Source of the DNA: Litoreibacter halocynthiae
GTDB taxonomy: Bacteria; Pseudomonadota; Alphaproteobacteria; Rhodobacterales; Rhodobacteraceae
Assembly (NCBI RefSeq): GCF_004365635.1
Contig: NZ_SOBH01000002.1
Span: 62,001 to 126,000, forward strand
Length of the DNA: 64,000 nt
Reading direction: 5' to 3'
This document shows positions 1 through 8,314 of this stretch, in pieces. The first letter of the stretch is position 1, and every line of letters begins with the position of its first letter. The position numbers and the translations under genes were made by a program. Under the pieces are notes generated by a model, which worked only from the letters and a program-made list of their open reading frames with translations, did no database searches and was not told the origin of the DNA.

Positions 1-1
1 G

Positions 2-100
2 CTGCTGACCCGCGACATCAAGGATGAATTGGTCGACCGCTATTCAGAGCGCAAGGAAAGCCATGCGGAACTGTCGAAGCGGGTAAATAAAAAGGACTAA
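2..100 (+). CDS. C-terminal tail of an unidentified protein (5' truncated by window)
   Basis: An open frame enters from the left edge and ends at a TAA at 98-100. The 32 visible residues are charged and helix-like, ending in SKRVNKKD. No domain can be recognised from so short a tail. The stop overlaps the stop of the convergent YciB gene by four bases. The product is not identified. Confidence 0.55.
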   Translation: MLTRDIKDELVDRYSERKESHAELSKRVNKKD

Positions 101-702
101 GCCGCGTCTTCCGGCTCGTCGGAATAGCGTTGCAGCATCCCCGCCTGCGACATGAAGAACACGAACAGCGCAATGGGGAAGCCGAAGGTTTCGATCTTCA
201 CCCACGCGTCGGTGGACATGAAGCGCCAGACCAGTTCGTTGGCGATGGCAAGGGCTGCGAACATGGCGGTCAGGCGCTTGGTCAGGAGCATCCAGCCCTC
301 GGGTTTCAGCGGCAGGAAATCGTCCATGACGTATTCAAGCCACGAGCGTTTCAGCAGCAGACCTATCCCCAGCATCGAGGCGAAGAAGCCGTAAACGATG
401 GTGGTCTTGATCTTGAAGAATTTCTCGTCGTTGAAATAAACCGTCAGCCCGCCAAAGAAGATCACCATAAACGCCGTGAGCACCTGCATCCGGCTGAGTT
501 TCCCTGTCAGTTTCCACAATATTCCCATGGAGAGCAGAAGCAGCGGCACGAACAACGCGGTCACCACGATGAAGCCGGAATATTCAGTGCCACCAATCAG
601 GTACACCTCTTCCTTCATCTTCAGATAGGCCACGAAGAACAGCAGCACCGGCCCCAGTTCCAGTGCCGATTTCAGCCCTTGCGAGATTTTCTTCTCTGCC
701 AT
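97..702 (-). CDS. yciB: Inner-membrane septation protein YciB/IspZ family
   Basis: 201-residue polytopic inner-membrane protein, the usual length for YciB (septation protein A, formerly IspZ), a family linked to cell-envelope synthesis and division. About five to six hydrophobic segments are visible. The family core lies near residues 84-108: GGLTVYFNDEKFFKIKTT, an aromatic-rich stretch followed by lysines. The gene lies three bases downstream of the DMT transporter stop on the same strand, so they form one transcript, probably with ftsY further upstream. The biochemical role of YciB is not settled even in model bacteria. Confidence 0.9.
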   Translation of the reverse strand: MAEKKISQGLKSALELGPVLLFFVAYLKMKEEVYLIGGTEYSGFIVVTALFVPLLLLSMGILWKLTGKLSRMQVLTAFMVIFFGGLTVYFNDEKFFKIKTTIVYGFFASMLGIGLLLKRSWLEYVMDDFLPLKPEGWMLLTKRLTAMFAALAIANELVWRFMSTDAWVKIETFGFPIALFVFFMSQAGMLQRYSDEPEDAA

Positions 703-705
703 GCT

Positions 706-1611
706 CTAGCCTCCTGCTTCCACGATCACCGCGCCAAGCGCGATCAGCGCCATCAATGTCAATCGGCGCGGCCCGACCTTTTCCCCCAGCACCAGCCAGC
801 CGATCAGGGCGGCAAACACGGTCGAGGTCTCGCGCAATACCGCAGCCTCCCCCACATTGTCGAGCCGTGTTGCCATCATGATTGCGCCAAACGAGAAAAA
901 CGCCACGAAAGCGCCCAGCACGCCGCGCTGCATCAGCGGGCCCAATGTCGGGCGATCGGCCATGCGCCACCAGCGGTGCGCGGCGATGGGCGGGATGAAG
1001 AACAGTCCGTCAATAAAGAAGAACCACGCAAGGAAGGTAAACGGGTCCGCCGTGGCGCGGATGCCGTAGGCGTCATAGGTGGTGTAAAGGGCGACGAACA
1101 TCCCCGTCGCCACTGCCAGCCACAGCGCCGAGACCAGCGTGTCGCGGTTCACCGTGATGGTGCGCAGATTATACACCGCCAGCCCGTAAATGCCCGCCAG
1201 CAAGGTGGCGACGCCGAACCACTGAACGAGGTTGAAGGTCTCGCCAAAGAAGAAATACGCGGTGATAACGGCGAAAAGCGGACCGGTCCCGCGGACGACC
1301 GGATAGACGACTGTATAGGCGCCGCGGCTATAGGTGAAGGCCTGCAACAGCTTGTAAATCGAGTGGATCACAAACGCGATGGCGAAGATCAGCCACATAT
1401 GCGGCTCCGGCCACGGGACGACGAACAGCGCGAAGGGGGCGGCGATGAGGCCGTAGCTGAAATCGATGGCCCCCCGTGACAGCCACGGGTCGTGACGGCC
1501 TTTTTGCAATGCGCCGAAGATGGCGTGCAAGAGAGCTGCGGTGAGCGCGAGGATCAGCGCCAGCTGGTGTCCGGCCTCGGTGCCCTCCAGCGAGACGAGC
1601 CATGTGCTCAT
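706..1611 (-). CDS. DMT-superfamily (EamA-type) permease
   Basis: 301-residue hydrophobic protein with about ten transmembrane segments arranged as two repeats, the architecture of EamA/DMT transporters that export or exchange small metabolites. The second repeat ends with the typical ETSTVFAALIGWLVLGEKV pattern: a conserved Glu, then a helix and a GE(K/R) turn. The substrate cannot be deduced. It sits between ftsY and yciB on the minus strand and ends three bases before yciB starts, so it is likely co-transcribed with yciB. The upstream gap to ftsY (about 73 bases) holds a copy of the dispersed element described at 1623-1656. Confidence 0.85.
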   Translation of the reverse strand: MSTWLVSLEGTEAGHQLALILALTAALLHAIFGALQKGRHDPWLSRGAIDFSYGLIAAPFALFVVPWPEPHMWLIFAIAFVIHSIYKLLQAFTYSRGAYTVVYPVVRGTGPLFAVITAYFFFGETFNLVQWFGVATLLAGIYGLAVYNLRTITVNRDTLVSALWLAVATGMFVALYTTYDAYGIRATADPFTFLAWFFFIDGLFFIPPIAAHRWWRMADRPTLGPLMQRGVLGAFVAFFSFGAIMMATRLDNVGEAAVLRETSTVFAALIGWLVLGEKVGPRRLTLMALIALGAVIVEAGG

Positions 1612-1622
1612 GATGCAGGGAC

Positions 1623-1656
1623 CCTCCGGGGGGAATATTTAAGCCAAGATGAAACC
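1623..1656 (+). repeat. Dispersed intergenic element, copy A
   Basis: The core GGAATATTTAAGCCAAGATG followed by AAACC recurs with small changes at 11232-11256, 36132-36167 (reverse), 50913-50949 (reverse) and more loosely at 8281-8308. All copies are intergenic or at a gene edge, next to a C/G-rich stretch. This copy lies between the DMT permease and FtsY. Its role is unknown. Confidence 0.6.
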
Positions 1657-1684
1657 ATGGGGGCGCGTTAACCTTAATGCGGTG

Positions 1685-3292
1685 TTACTCGGTGGCGGCA
1701 CCCGTGAGGGCTTGTGCGAATTCCTCGGGATCGAACGGCGCGAGGTCGTCGATCTGCTCCCCCACCCCGATGGCGTGGATCGGCAGGCCGAACTTGTCCG
1801 CCAGCGCCACCAGCACGCCGCCTTTGGCCGTGCCGTCGAGCTTGGTCATCACAAGGCCGGAGACGTCGCTGATCTGGCGGAACACATCGACCTGATTGAG
1901 GGCGTTCTGCCCCGTGGTCGCATCGAGAACCAATAACGTGTTGTGCGGAGCGGTGTCGTCCTTCTTGCGGATCACGCGGACGATCTTGGCCAGCTCCTCC
2001 ATCAGATCGGCGCGGTTTTGCAGGCGGCCCGCGGTGTCGATCATCAACAGGTCCGCGCCATCGGCCTCGGCCTTGGTCATCGCATCATAGACCAGCGACG
2101 CGGGGTCGGAGCCCTCCGGCGCTGTCAGCACGGGAACGCCTGCGCGGCCCCCCCAGACCTGCAACTGTTCGACCGCCGCCGCGCGGAACGTATCGCCCGC
2201 GGCGATCACTACCTTCTTGCCCGCATTGGAAAACTGCAACGCCAGCTTGCCGATGGTCGTGGTCTTGCCCGAGCCGTTGACGCCCACCACCAGCACCACC
2301 TGCGGGCGCTTGGGGTAGATCGGCATGGGTTTGGCCACCGGCTCCATGATCTTGGATATCTCGGCGGCCAGCAGTTCCTTGATTTCCTGTGTCGACAGCT
2401 TTTTGCCAAAGCGGCCTTCCGCCATATTGGCCGTCACGCGCAAGGCCGTATCAACGCCCATATCGGAGGCGATCAGCAACTCTTCGAGCGCCTCCAGCAT
2501 GTCGTCATCCAGCTCGCGGCGAATGACGGTCTTTTGGTCTTTTCGGCCCAGAAGGCGCCCGAACAGGCCGGGTTTCTTGGCCGGCGCATCAGATTGGGAA
2601 GGTTCCGCCAGCGCCGCAGCGGCGTCAGGGGCGTCCAGCGCCGATGCGACATTGGCTTTGGCGGTTTCCAGATCCCGGGCCGCTTGTGCTGCGGCTTCCT
2701 CTGCGGCTTTTGCGTCTTCGGCGGCTTTCTCGGTGGCAGCCTGCGCGCGGCGGTCTGCTTCTGCGGCCTGCGCCGCGGCTAAGGCTCTTTGTTCTTCGAG
2801 CTTGGCTTCTGCCTCTTTCAGCTTTCGGGCATTCTCGACGGCTTCCGCCTCAGCGGCCTCAGCGGCGAGGCGTGCGGCCTCTCTGGCGCGCGCGTCTTCA
2901 AGCTGCGCGTCCGCTGCAGCCTGTGCTGCGCGCGCGTTTGCGGCCTTCTGTGCTGCAAGGGCGTCCGCTTCTGCTTCGGCCTCGGCTTTTCGGGCAGCCT
3001 CGGCCTCCGCCAATGCCACGGCGGCGCGTTTTTCCGCCTCCGCCTCTGCCACACGCTTGGCTTCTGCCGCTTCGGCATCCCTTGCAGCTTGTGCAGCAGC
3101 CTCCGCGATGCGGGCCTCTTCCACCTGTCGGGCGGCCTCGATTTCGGCACTGTTATCAACCGGCTCCGCGACAGGTTGCGTGTCTTCCAGCTCTTCCTCG
3201 ACACCGCCATCGCCAACAATCGCGTCCAGCCCCTCCTCCAGCTTGGAGGACGATTTGAACAACTTGCTCTTGAGCTTTTTGAAAAAGGACAT
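1685..3292 (-). CDS. ftsY: Signal recognition particle receptor FtsY
   Basis: 535-residue SRP-receptor GTPase that docks SRP-ribosome complexes at the inner membrane for co-translational insertion. Residues about 45-235 are a long Ala/Glu/Arg-rich, coiled-coil-like acidic extension. The N domain begins near KPGLFGRLLGRK, then the G domain with P-loop GVNGSGKTTTIGKLA, DTFRAAAVEQL, DTAGRLQN (G3) and TKLDGTAKGG (G4). C-terminal DDLAPFDPEEFAQAL is the family ending. The short N-terminus MSFFKKLKSKLF is a plausible amphipathic membrane-binding helix. It is divergently arranged with the lytic transglycosylase; a 106-base gap should hold both promoters. Confidence 0.97.
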   Translation of the reverse strand: MSFFKKLKSKLFKSSSKLEEGLDAIVGDGGVEEELEDTQPVAEPVDNSAEIEAARQVEEARIAEAAAQAARDAEAAEAKRVAEAEAEKRAAVALAEAEAARKAEAEAEADALAAQKAANARAAQAAADAQLEDARAREAARLAAEAAEAEAVENARKLKEAEAKLEEQRALAAAQAAEADRRAQAATEKAAEDAKAAEEAAAQAARDLETAKANVASALDAPDAAAALAEPSQSDAPAKKPGLFGRLLGRKDQKTVIRRELDDDMLEALEELLIASDMGVDTALRVTANMAEGRFGKKLSTQEIKELLAAEISKIMEPVAKPMPIYPKRPQVVLVVGVNGSGKTTTIGKLALQFSNAGKKVVIAAGDTFRAAAVEQLQVWGGRAGVPVLTAPEGSDPASLVYDAMTKAEADGADLLMIDTAGRLQNRADLMEELAKIVRVIRKKDDTAPHNTLLVLDATTGQNALNQVDVFRQISDVSGLVMTKLDGTAKGGVLVALADKFGLPIHAIGVGEQIDDLAPFDPEEFAQALTGAATE

Positions 3293-3398
3293 GGGGGACT
3301 GCGAGGCCTTGAATATTCCGACTTTACCCCACCTAACCTTTCGCGCGGTCAGATGGAAGATGTGGCGCTCAAATGCCTGTCAGGTTAGGTCTGGGCAT

Positions 3399-4268
3399 AT
3401 GAGATGGATGCTTGCGTTTTTGATGCTGTCGGCCCCTGCGGCGGCCGCCCCGCCCGATCCGATGTGCACATCTGGAAAATGGGGTCAGGTGCAGTGCATC
3501 CGCGCCGAGCATTTCGTCTTTGACATGTGCCAGTTGATCGAGGCCAGCACCAAAACCCACGGGCTGAACCCGCATTTCTTTACCCGTCTGATCTGGCAGG
3601 AAAGCCGCTTCAACCCCAACGCTCTGTCGCCTGCCAACGCGATGGGGATTGCGCAGTTCATTCGCTCGACCGCCACAGAACGCGGGCTGAAAGACCCGTA
3701 TAACCCTGCCGATGCGATGGATCATTCCGCGCAGTATCTGGCGGAAATGGTTGTGCGCTATGGCAATGAGGGGATGGCGGCCATTGGCTATAATGGCGGC
3801 GAGGCGCGGGCGGAGGGGTTTTTGCAGGGCAAAGGCCTCGCCCCCGAGACCATCGACTATGTACCGATCATTACCGGACTGGAGGCCGAGGCGTGGCGCG
3901 ATGCGGCCCCGACATCACATGACATGCGGCTGTCCAAAGCCGGATCCTTCCGCACCGCCTGTTACGCCTTGGCTCAAAAGCGGCAGTTGACTCCGCTGCG
4001 CAAGACCCCGCGCTACAAGCCATGGGGGGTACAAATGGCCGCCGACCGCACCAAGCAGGGTGCGCGGACACAGTTCAACACCCGCACCGCTAGTTGCCGT
4101 GGCACCGTTGCGGGCGAAAAACTGGACGTGATTTACAAAAAGCACCGCGTCGCCAAGTTGAAGGGCTGGTACATGGCCCGTATCAGCCGCAACACGCGTG
4201 GTGCTGCACAATCATTGTGCAACAAGCTCCGCAAACAAGGCTGCGCCTGCGCGGTTTACAAAAACTAG
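3399..4268 (+). CDS. Secreted lytic transglycosylase (SLT domain)
   Basis: 289 residues from ATG 3399. The start is chosen because it begins a clean signal peptide (MRWMLAFLMLSAPAAAAP). The open frame extends far upstream only because it runs antisense through ftsY. The SLT domain (about residues 50-150) shows catalytic Glu in IWQESRFNPNALSP, then AMGIAQF and an AIGYNGG motif, the GEWL-type lysozyme fold that cleaves peptidoglycan to anhydromuropeptides. The C-terminal part carries Cys residues and a basic region resembling a SPOR-like or cell-wall-binding tail (inference). The stop overlaps the convergent YhhN gene by four bases. Confidence 0.88.
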   Translation: MRWMLAFLMLSAPAAAAPPDPMCTSGKWGQVQCIRAEHFVFDMCQLIEASTKTHGLNPHFFTRLIWQESRFNPNALSPANAMGIAQFIRSTATERGLKDPYNPADAMDHSAQYLAEMVVRYGNEGMAAIGYNGGEARAEGFLQGKGLAPETIDYVPIITGLEAEAWRDAAPTSHDMRLSKAGSFRTACYALAQKRQLTPLRKTPRYKPWGVQMAADRTKQGARTQFNTRTASCRGTVAGEKLDVIYKKHRVAKLKGWYMARISRNTRGAAQSLCNKLRKQGCACAVYKN

Positions 4269-4852
4269 TTCAGACCGGCCATCAACGCGACTTGGCCAGT
4301 ATAGTAAAACGCCCAAAGCGTGATTTGGCGCGGAACGAACGGGGTCTTTGCGCGGAACAGGTGCCATGCCAAGATCACGTCAGAGGCAATGAACAGGCTC
4401 GCCCCGAGGCGCAATAGCCAGTTGTCATGGCCCCAAGCCGCCACTCCCATGCCCGTGATCAGCACCACATAGATCGCCACCGGAATGCGCAGCGCGCCGG
4501 TAAAGGGCAGCAGCCACCACAGGCTGGAGAGCGCCAAGCCCGCCAAAACGAACATGATCAGGACGGGCGGCATTCCCGCGCCTGCCAGTAGAACGATGTA
4601 GACCGCATGGGCCAGTGCGAAAGAGACGAGACCGCCGATAAACCAACGCTCACCTTTGCGAGATAGGGCGAAGTCCCCCGCAGAGGACAGGGCCAGCGCC
4701 AAGGCCAGACCGAACTGCAAGGACGCAAAGGCTGCGAGCGCCAGAATGGCGGTGGAGGCCGTCTTGACCAGCCCGCCGATCCAATGCGGGTCACGGTAGC
4801 AATAGTAGCCGCCGTAAGCAGCTGCACACAGGGCAGACACAATAAAAAGCAA
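4265..4852 (-). CDS. YhhN-family membrane protein (lysoplasmalogenase-like)
   Basis: 195 residues, about seven to eight transmembrane segments. It has the YhhN/TMEM86 pattern: FALSRKGERWFIGGLVSFALAH after the second segment, and SDVILAWHLF plus WAFYYTGQ near the end. Animal members hydrolyse the vinyl-ether bond of lysoplasmalogens; the bacterial role is inferred only. It starts four bases after the NuoEF-like gene stops, on the same strand, so the two are co-transcribed. That pairing has no obvious metabolic logic. Confidence 0.82.
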   Translation of the reverse strand: MLFIVSALCAAAYGGYYCYRDPHWIGGLVKTASTAILALAAFASLQFGLALALALSSAGDFALSRKGERWFIGGLVSFALAHAVYIVLLAGAGMPPVLIMFVLAGLALSSLWWLLPFTGALRIPVAIYVVLITGMGVAAWGHDNWLLRLGASLFIASDVILAWHLFRAKTPFVPRQITLWAFYYTGQVALMAGLN

Positions 4853-4856
4853 TGAC

Positions 4857-6542
4857 TTAGACTTCGTCGCTAAAGTGCTTTATCACCAATCGTATCGGGT
4901 TTGGCGCGGCTTGGCCCAGCCCGCAGATGGACGCGTCGCCCATAGCAACGCACAGCTCCTCCAGCAGCGGTTGGTCCCATGTGTTGGCCTGCATCAGCTT
5001 CACGGCCTTCTCGCAGCCCACACGGCAGGGCGTGCATTGCCCGCAGCTTTCATCCTCGAAAAACCGCAGCATGTTCAGCGCGGCCGCCTTGGCGGAGTCC
5101 TGATCCGACAGCACCACCACAGCCGCCGAGCCGATGAAACTGCCCAAAGGTTGCAGCGTATCGAAATCCAGCGGCACGTCGTTGATGCTGGCCGGCAGCA
5201 ATCCCGAAGACGGCCCCCCCGGTTGGTAGGCCTTGAATACATGGCCCTCGGACATGCCACCCGCGGCCTCGATAATATCGGTGATAGTCGATCCCGCGGG
5301 TAGCAAATACACACCCGGCTTTGCCACACGCCCTGAAACCGAATAGCTGCGCAGGCCGGTACGACCGTTCTTCTCGGTCGTGTTCAGCACCTCTGGCCCC
5401 TCGCGGCAGATGCGCGCGATCCAGTGCAGGGTTTCGACGTTGTGAACCAGTGTTGGTTGGCCAAACAGCCCCACCTGCGCCACGTAAGGCGGGCGGTGGC
5501 GCGGCAAGCCGCGCTTGCCTTCGATGGACTCGATCATCGCGCTCTCTTCGCCGCAAATATAGGCCCCCGCACCACGGCGCAGCTCGATATAGCCTTCGGG
5601 AACAAGCCCCGCTTGCTCCAGCGCTACGATCTCGCGGCGCAGGATTTCCAGAACGGCGGGGTATTCGTCGCGCATATAGATGTAGCAGCGATCCGCCTCG
5701 ACGGCCCAAGCGGCGATCAGCATGCCCTCAAGGAACAAATGCGGCTTCCGCTCCAGATAGTAGCGGTCCTTGAAGGTGCCGGGTTCGCCCTCGTCGCCAT
5801 TTACGGCCAGATAACGCGGGCCTGCATTGCCGCGCACAAAGCCCCATTTGGTGCCGGAAGGAAAGCCCGCGCCACCAAGACCGCGCAAGCCGCTTTCCTT
5901 GATCAGCGCCTGCACATCTTCCCAGTCGCCGTCGTCTCGCAAGGTTAAGAGCGCCGCGTAACCCCCTGTATCCTTGTATATATTATAAGTTTCATAATCG
6001 GAGATATGTGCGTGAGTGTGATCCGCCGCGATCGCTGCCTTCACTTTGTCGACAGTTGCATGATCCACATGATGATGCCCCAGTTCCAGCACAGGTGCGG
6101 TGTCGCACCGCCCCATGCAAGGCGCACGCAGCACGCGCACTTGGCTTGCATCCAACCCGTCCTCCAAGGCCGCCTTCAATGCTTGCGCGCCCGCCAACTC
6201 GCAAGACAGCGAGTCGCAAACACGGATTGTCAGCGCGGGGGGCGGCGTCTCCCCCTCTTTGACCACGTCGAAATGGGCATAGAAGCTGGCGACCTCGTAG
6301 ATCTCGGCCATGGACAGGCGCATCTCTTCGGCCAGCGCGCGCAGATGCGCGGCGGATAGGTGGCCATGCTTGTCCTGAATCAGGTGAAGAAATTCGATCA
6401 GCAAATCGCGGTTGCGCGGGCGTTCTCCCAGCAAGGATTGCACCTCGGCCAGCGCGGCGTCATCATATTGACGTCCCTTGGTGAACTTGCGTCCCCGACC
6501 CTTGCCCGATTTCCACACGCCCTTGCGTTCATCCAGCGCCAT
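4857..6542 (-). CDS. NuoE-NuoF fusion: NADH-dehydrogenase/NAD-dependent formate dehydrogenase beta subunit-like
   Basis: 561 residues. The N-terminal about 170 are a thioredoxin-like 2Fe-2S module (NuoE/24 kDa type) with CDSLSC and CMGRC cysteines. The rest is NuoF/51 kDa type: FMN/NADH motif GLRGLGGAGFPSGTKW, GEESAMIESIEGKRGLPRHR, and the 4Fe-4S ligand run CGQCTPCRVGCEK near the C-terminus. This is the architecture of FdsB of NAD-dependent formate dehydrogenases and of diaphorase subunits of hydrogenases. No molybdopterin alpha subunit (FdsA), fdhD or hydrogenase gene lies in the window, so its catalytic partner is unknown. It reads into the lysoplasmalogenase-like gene. Confidence 0.85.
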   Translation of the reverse strand: MALDERKGVWKSGKGRGRKFTKGRQYDDAALAEVQSLLGERPRNRDLLIEFLHLIQDKHGHLSAAHLRALAEEMRLSMAEIYEVASFYAHFDVVKEGETPPPALTIRVCDSLSCELAGAQALKAALEDGLDASQVRVLRAPCMGRCDTAPVLELGHHHVDHATVDKVKAAIAADHTHAHISDYETYNIYKDTGGYAALLTLRDDGDWEDVQALIKESGLRGLGGAGFPSGTKWGFVRGNAGPRYLAVNGDEGEPGTFKDRYYLERKPHLFLEGMLIAAWAVEADRCYIYMRDEYPAVLEILRREIVALEQAGLVPEGYIELRRGAGAYICGEESAMIESIEGKRGLPRHRPPYVAQVGLFGQPTLVHNVETLHWIARICREGPEVLNTTEKNGRTGLRSYSVSGRVAKPGVYLLPAGSTITDIIEAAGGMSEGHVFKAYQPGGPSSGLLPASINDVPLDFDTLQPLGSFIGSAAVVVLSDQDSAKAAALNMLRFFEDESCGQCTPCRVGCEKAVKLMQANTWDQPLLEELCVAMGDASICGLGQAAPNPIRLVIKHFSDEV

Positions 6543-6726
6543 GATGCTCTCCCGATCTTGCTTAGCGTAAACCTAGTCCGTGACACCGCCATTGGGATAC
6601 GCAAAAACGACCTCTATGGACGTTCCTGCGCAGCCTTTGCCGCAAATTTTCAAAAGGCTTCCATGATTTGGGCGCATTCATACTATCTAGGAAGCACCGA
6701 CGCGCTTAATTAGGGACCGATTATCA

Positions 6727-7770
6727 ATGCCACGCTCATTTCTGGCCTTCACACTCGCCACGCTCTTTCCCCTGCCGTTTCTGGTGGCGGGCGCGTTGTT
6801 TGGCGGCTGGGCCGTGTGGATCGCGCTGTTTTACATCACCCTGTTTGTCGCCGGTGTCGACGAGTTCATTCCCGCTCTGACCCGCGACGGCGAACCGGCC
6901 GAGGATGACGAGGCCGATCTGTTGTCACTGGTCTTGGTCGGCGCACATTTCTTCTTGCTGTTCTTGATGGTCTGGGCCCTGTCCGGCCACGGCACGAGGC
7001 TGTTTTCGCTCAGCGGCTTGGCCTTGTTTGCGGCCACGGGCCTGTTCATGGGGCAGGTCAGCAATTCCAACGCGCATGAATTGATCCACCGCGGCGCGCG
7101 CGGGCTGCGGCGGGCCGGAAAATGGGTCTATATCTCTTTGCTGTTCGGGCATCATGCCTCTGCCCATCCACTGGTGCATCACACCCATGTGGGCACCCCG
7201 AACGACCCCAACACCTCGCGGATGGGCGAGAGCTTCTACAGTTTTGCCCGTCGCGCTTGGCTTGGCAGCTTCAAAGCCGGCCTGAAAGCCGAGGAAGCGC
7301 GGCTTGCGCAGATCGGGGCCGGACGATGGGACCGACGCAATCCCTATCTGCTGTATATCGGGGGGGCGGTGCTGATGCTGCTGGTCTCGTTGGTCATCGC
7401 GGGCTGGCGCGGGGTGTTGGTGCATCTGCTGCTTGCGGCGTTTGCCCAGACGCAATTGATGCTGTCCGACTATGTCCAGCATTACGGGCTGGAACGCGCC
7501 CAACGGGAAGACGGCTCTTTCGAGCCTGTCAGTGCGGTTCATTCGTGGAACGCGCCGCATTGGTTGTCCTCGCTGTGGATGCTGAATGCGCCGCGCCATT
7601 CCGACCATCACGCCCACCCCGCAAAGCACTATACCGCCTTGGAAATCCCCGCCCGAGGGGAAGCCCCGATGCTGCCCTACGCGCTACCGGTCATGGCTTG
7701 TATCGCCCTGTGGCCAAAGCGGTGGAGAAGCGTGATGACCCCCCATGCCGAGGCCTGGCGCAGCGCTTGA
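6727..7770 (+). CDS. alkB: AlkB-type alkane 1-monooxygenase
   Basis: 347-residue integral-membrane non-haem di-iron hydroxylase that converts medium-chain n-alkanes to 1-alkanols. All histidine boxes are present: HELIHR (about residue 117), GHHASAHPLVHHTHVGTPND (about 141-160), the HYG motif QHYGLER (about 251) and RHSDHHAHP (about 290). Hydrophobic segments lie between them. The family is usually 370-400 residues, so this is a compact member. The rubredoxin electron donor is not encoded nearby. A 184-base gap separates it from the divergent NuoEF-like gene and should hold the promoter. Confidence 0.9.
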   Translation: MPRSFLAFTLATLFPLPFLVAGALFGGWAVWIALFYITLFVAGVDEFIPALTRDGEPAEDDEADLLSLVLVGAHFFLLFLMVWALSGHGTRLFSLSGLALFAATGLFMGQVSNSNAHELIHRGARGLRRAGKWVYISLLFGHHASAHPLVHHTHVGTPNDPNTSRMGESFYSFARRAWLGSFKAGLKAEEARLAQIGAGRWDRRNPYLLYIGGAVLMLLVSLVIAGWRGVLVHLLLAAFAQTQLMLSDYVQHYGLERAQREDGSFEPVSAVHSWNAPHWLSSLWMLNAPRHSDHHAHPAKHYTALEIPARGEAPMLPYALPVMACIALWPKRWRSVMTPHAEAWRSA

Positions 7771-7801
7771 CGCCTGCCCTGGCAACCCGCATCCTGTGCG
7801 G

Positions 7802-8203
7802 ATGAAACATCTTTGCCTTCTTGCCCTGATCGCCTGCCCTGCACAGGCGGAAACGAAGATGACCCCATCCCAGTTTGAGACCTTCACCCGCGACACCACG
7901 GTGTTTTTCAACCGTCACGACGCGCCCTACGGGGCCGAGCAATATCTGCGCGACCGGCGGGTGATCTGGAGTTTTCTGGACGGCACCTGCCAGCGCGGGA
8001 TCTGGTTCGGCGAAGGCGACGAGATTTGTTTTCTCTATGATGACCAACCGGACGCGTTGTGTTGGTATTTCTTTGATGACGGCGTGCGCCAGAGCGCGCG
8101 TATTGTCGGCGATGATCCGGCGGATGATCTCGTCGTAGTTGGCAAGAGCTCCGATCCGCTGGTCTGCCCCGGGCCGGATGTTGGTGTCAGTTACCGGCCT
8201 TGA
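7802..8203 (+). CDS. Small secreted protein of unknown function
   Basis: 133 residues from ATG 7802. This start is chosen over an in-frame one at 7745 because it begins a signal peptide (MKHLCLLALIACPAQAE). The mature part is acidic and Trp/Phe/Tyr-rich with four cysteines, e.g. GTCQRGIWFGEGDEICF and DALCWYF, suggesting disulfide-stabilised periplasmic folding. No family name is assigned with certainty. It starts 31 bases after alkB ends on the same strand and may be co-transcribed; a functional link to alkane oxidation is not shown. Confidence 0.7.
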   Translation: MKHLCLLALIACPAQAETKMTPSQFETFTRDTTVFFNRHDAPYGAEQYLRDRRVIWSFLDGTCQRGIWFGEGDEICFLYDDQPDALCWYFFDDGVRQSARIVGDDPADDLVVVGKSSDPLVCPGPDVGVSYRP

Positions 8204-8231
8204 GTTGCGCCTGCCTGCGGCAGTCGCCAGA

Positions 8232-8308
8232 GCGGGGGCCAGCCCCCGCACCCCCGATTTTAGTGGGGCGCTGCCCCACACCCCGAGGTATTTTTGAAGC
8301 AATGATGG
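8232..8308 (+). repeat. Two GC hairpins plus dispersed element, copy B
   Basis: Two perfect or near-perfect stems, GCGGGGGCCAGCCCCCGC (8232-8249) and GTGGGGCGCTGCCCCAC (8263-8279), are followed by a divergent element copy CGAGGTATTTTTGAAGCAAT. It sits between two convergent stops (the secreted protein and XseA), so it may act as a bidirectional transcription end. Confidence 0.55.
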
Positions 8309-8314
8309 GGGCGG

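Noticed and set aside
130-1479. 449-codon plus-strand open frame
   Set aside because: Antisense to YciB and the DMT permease; His/Arg/Gln-rich with no domain.
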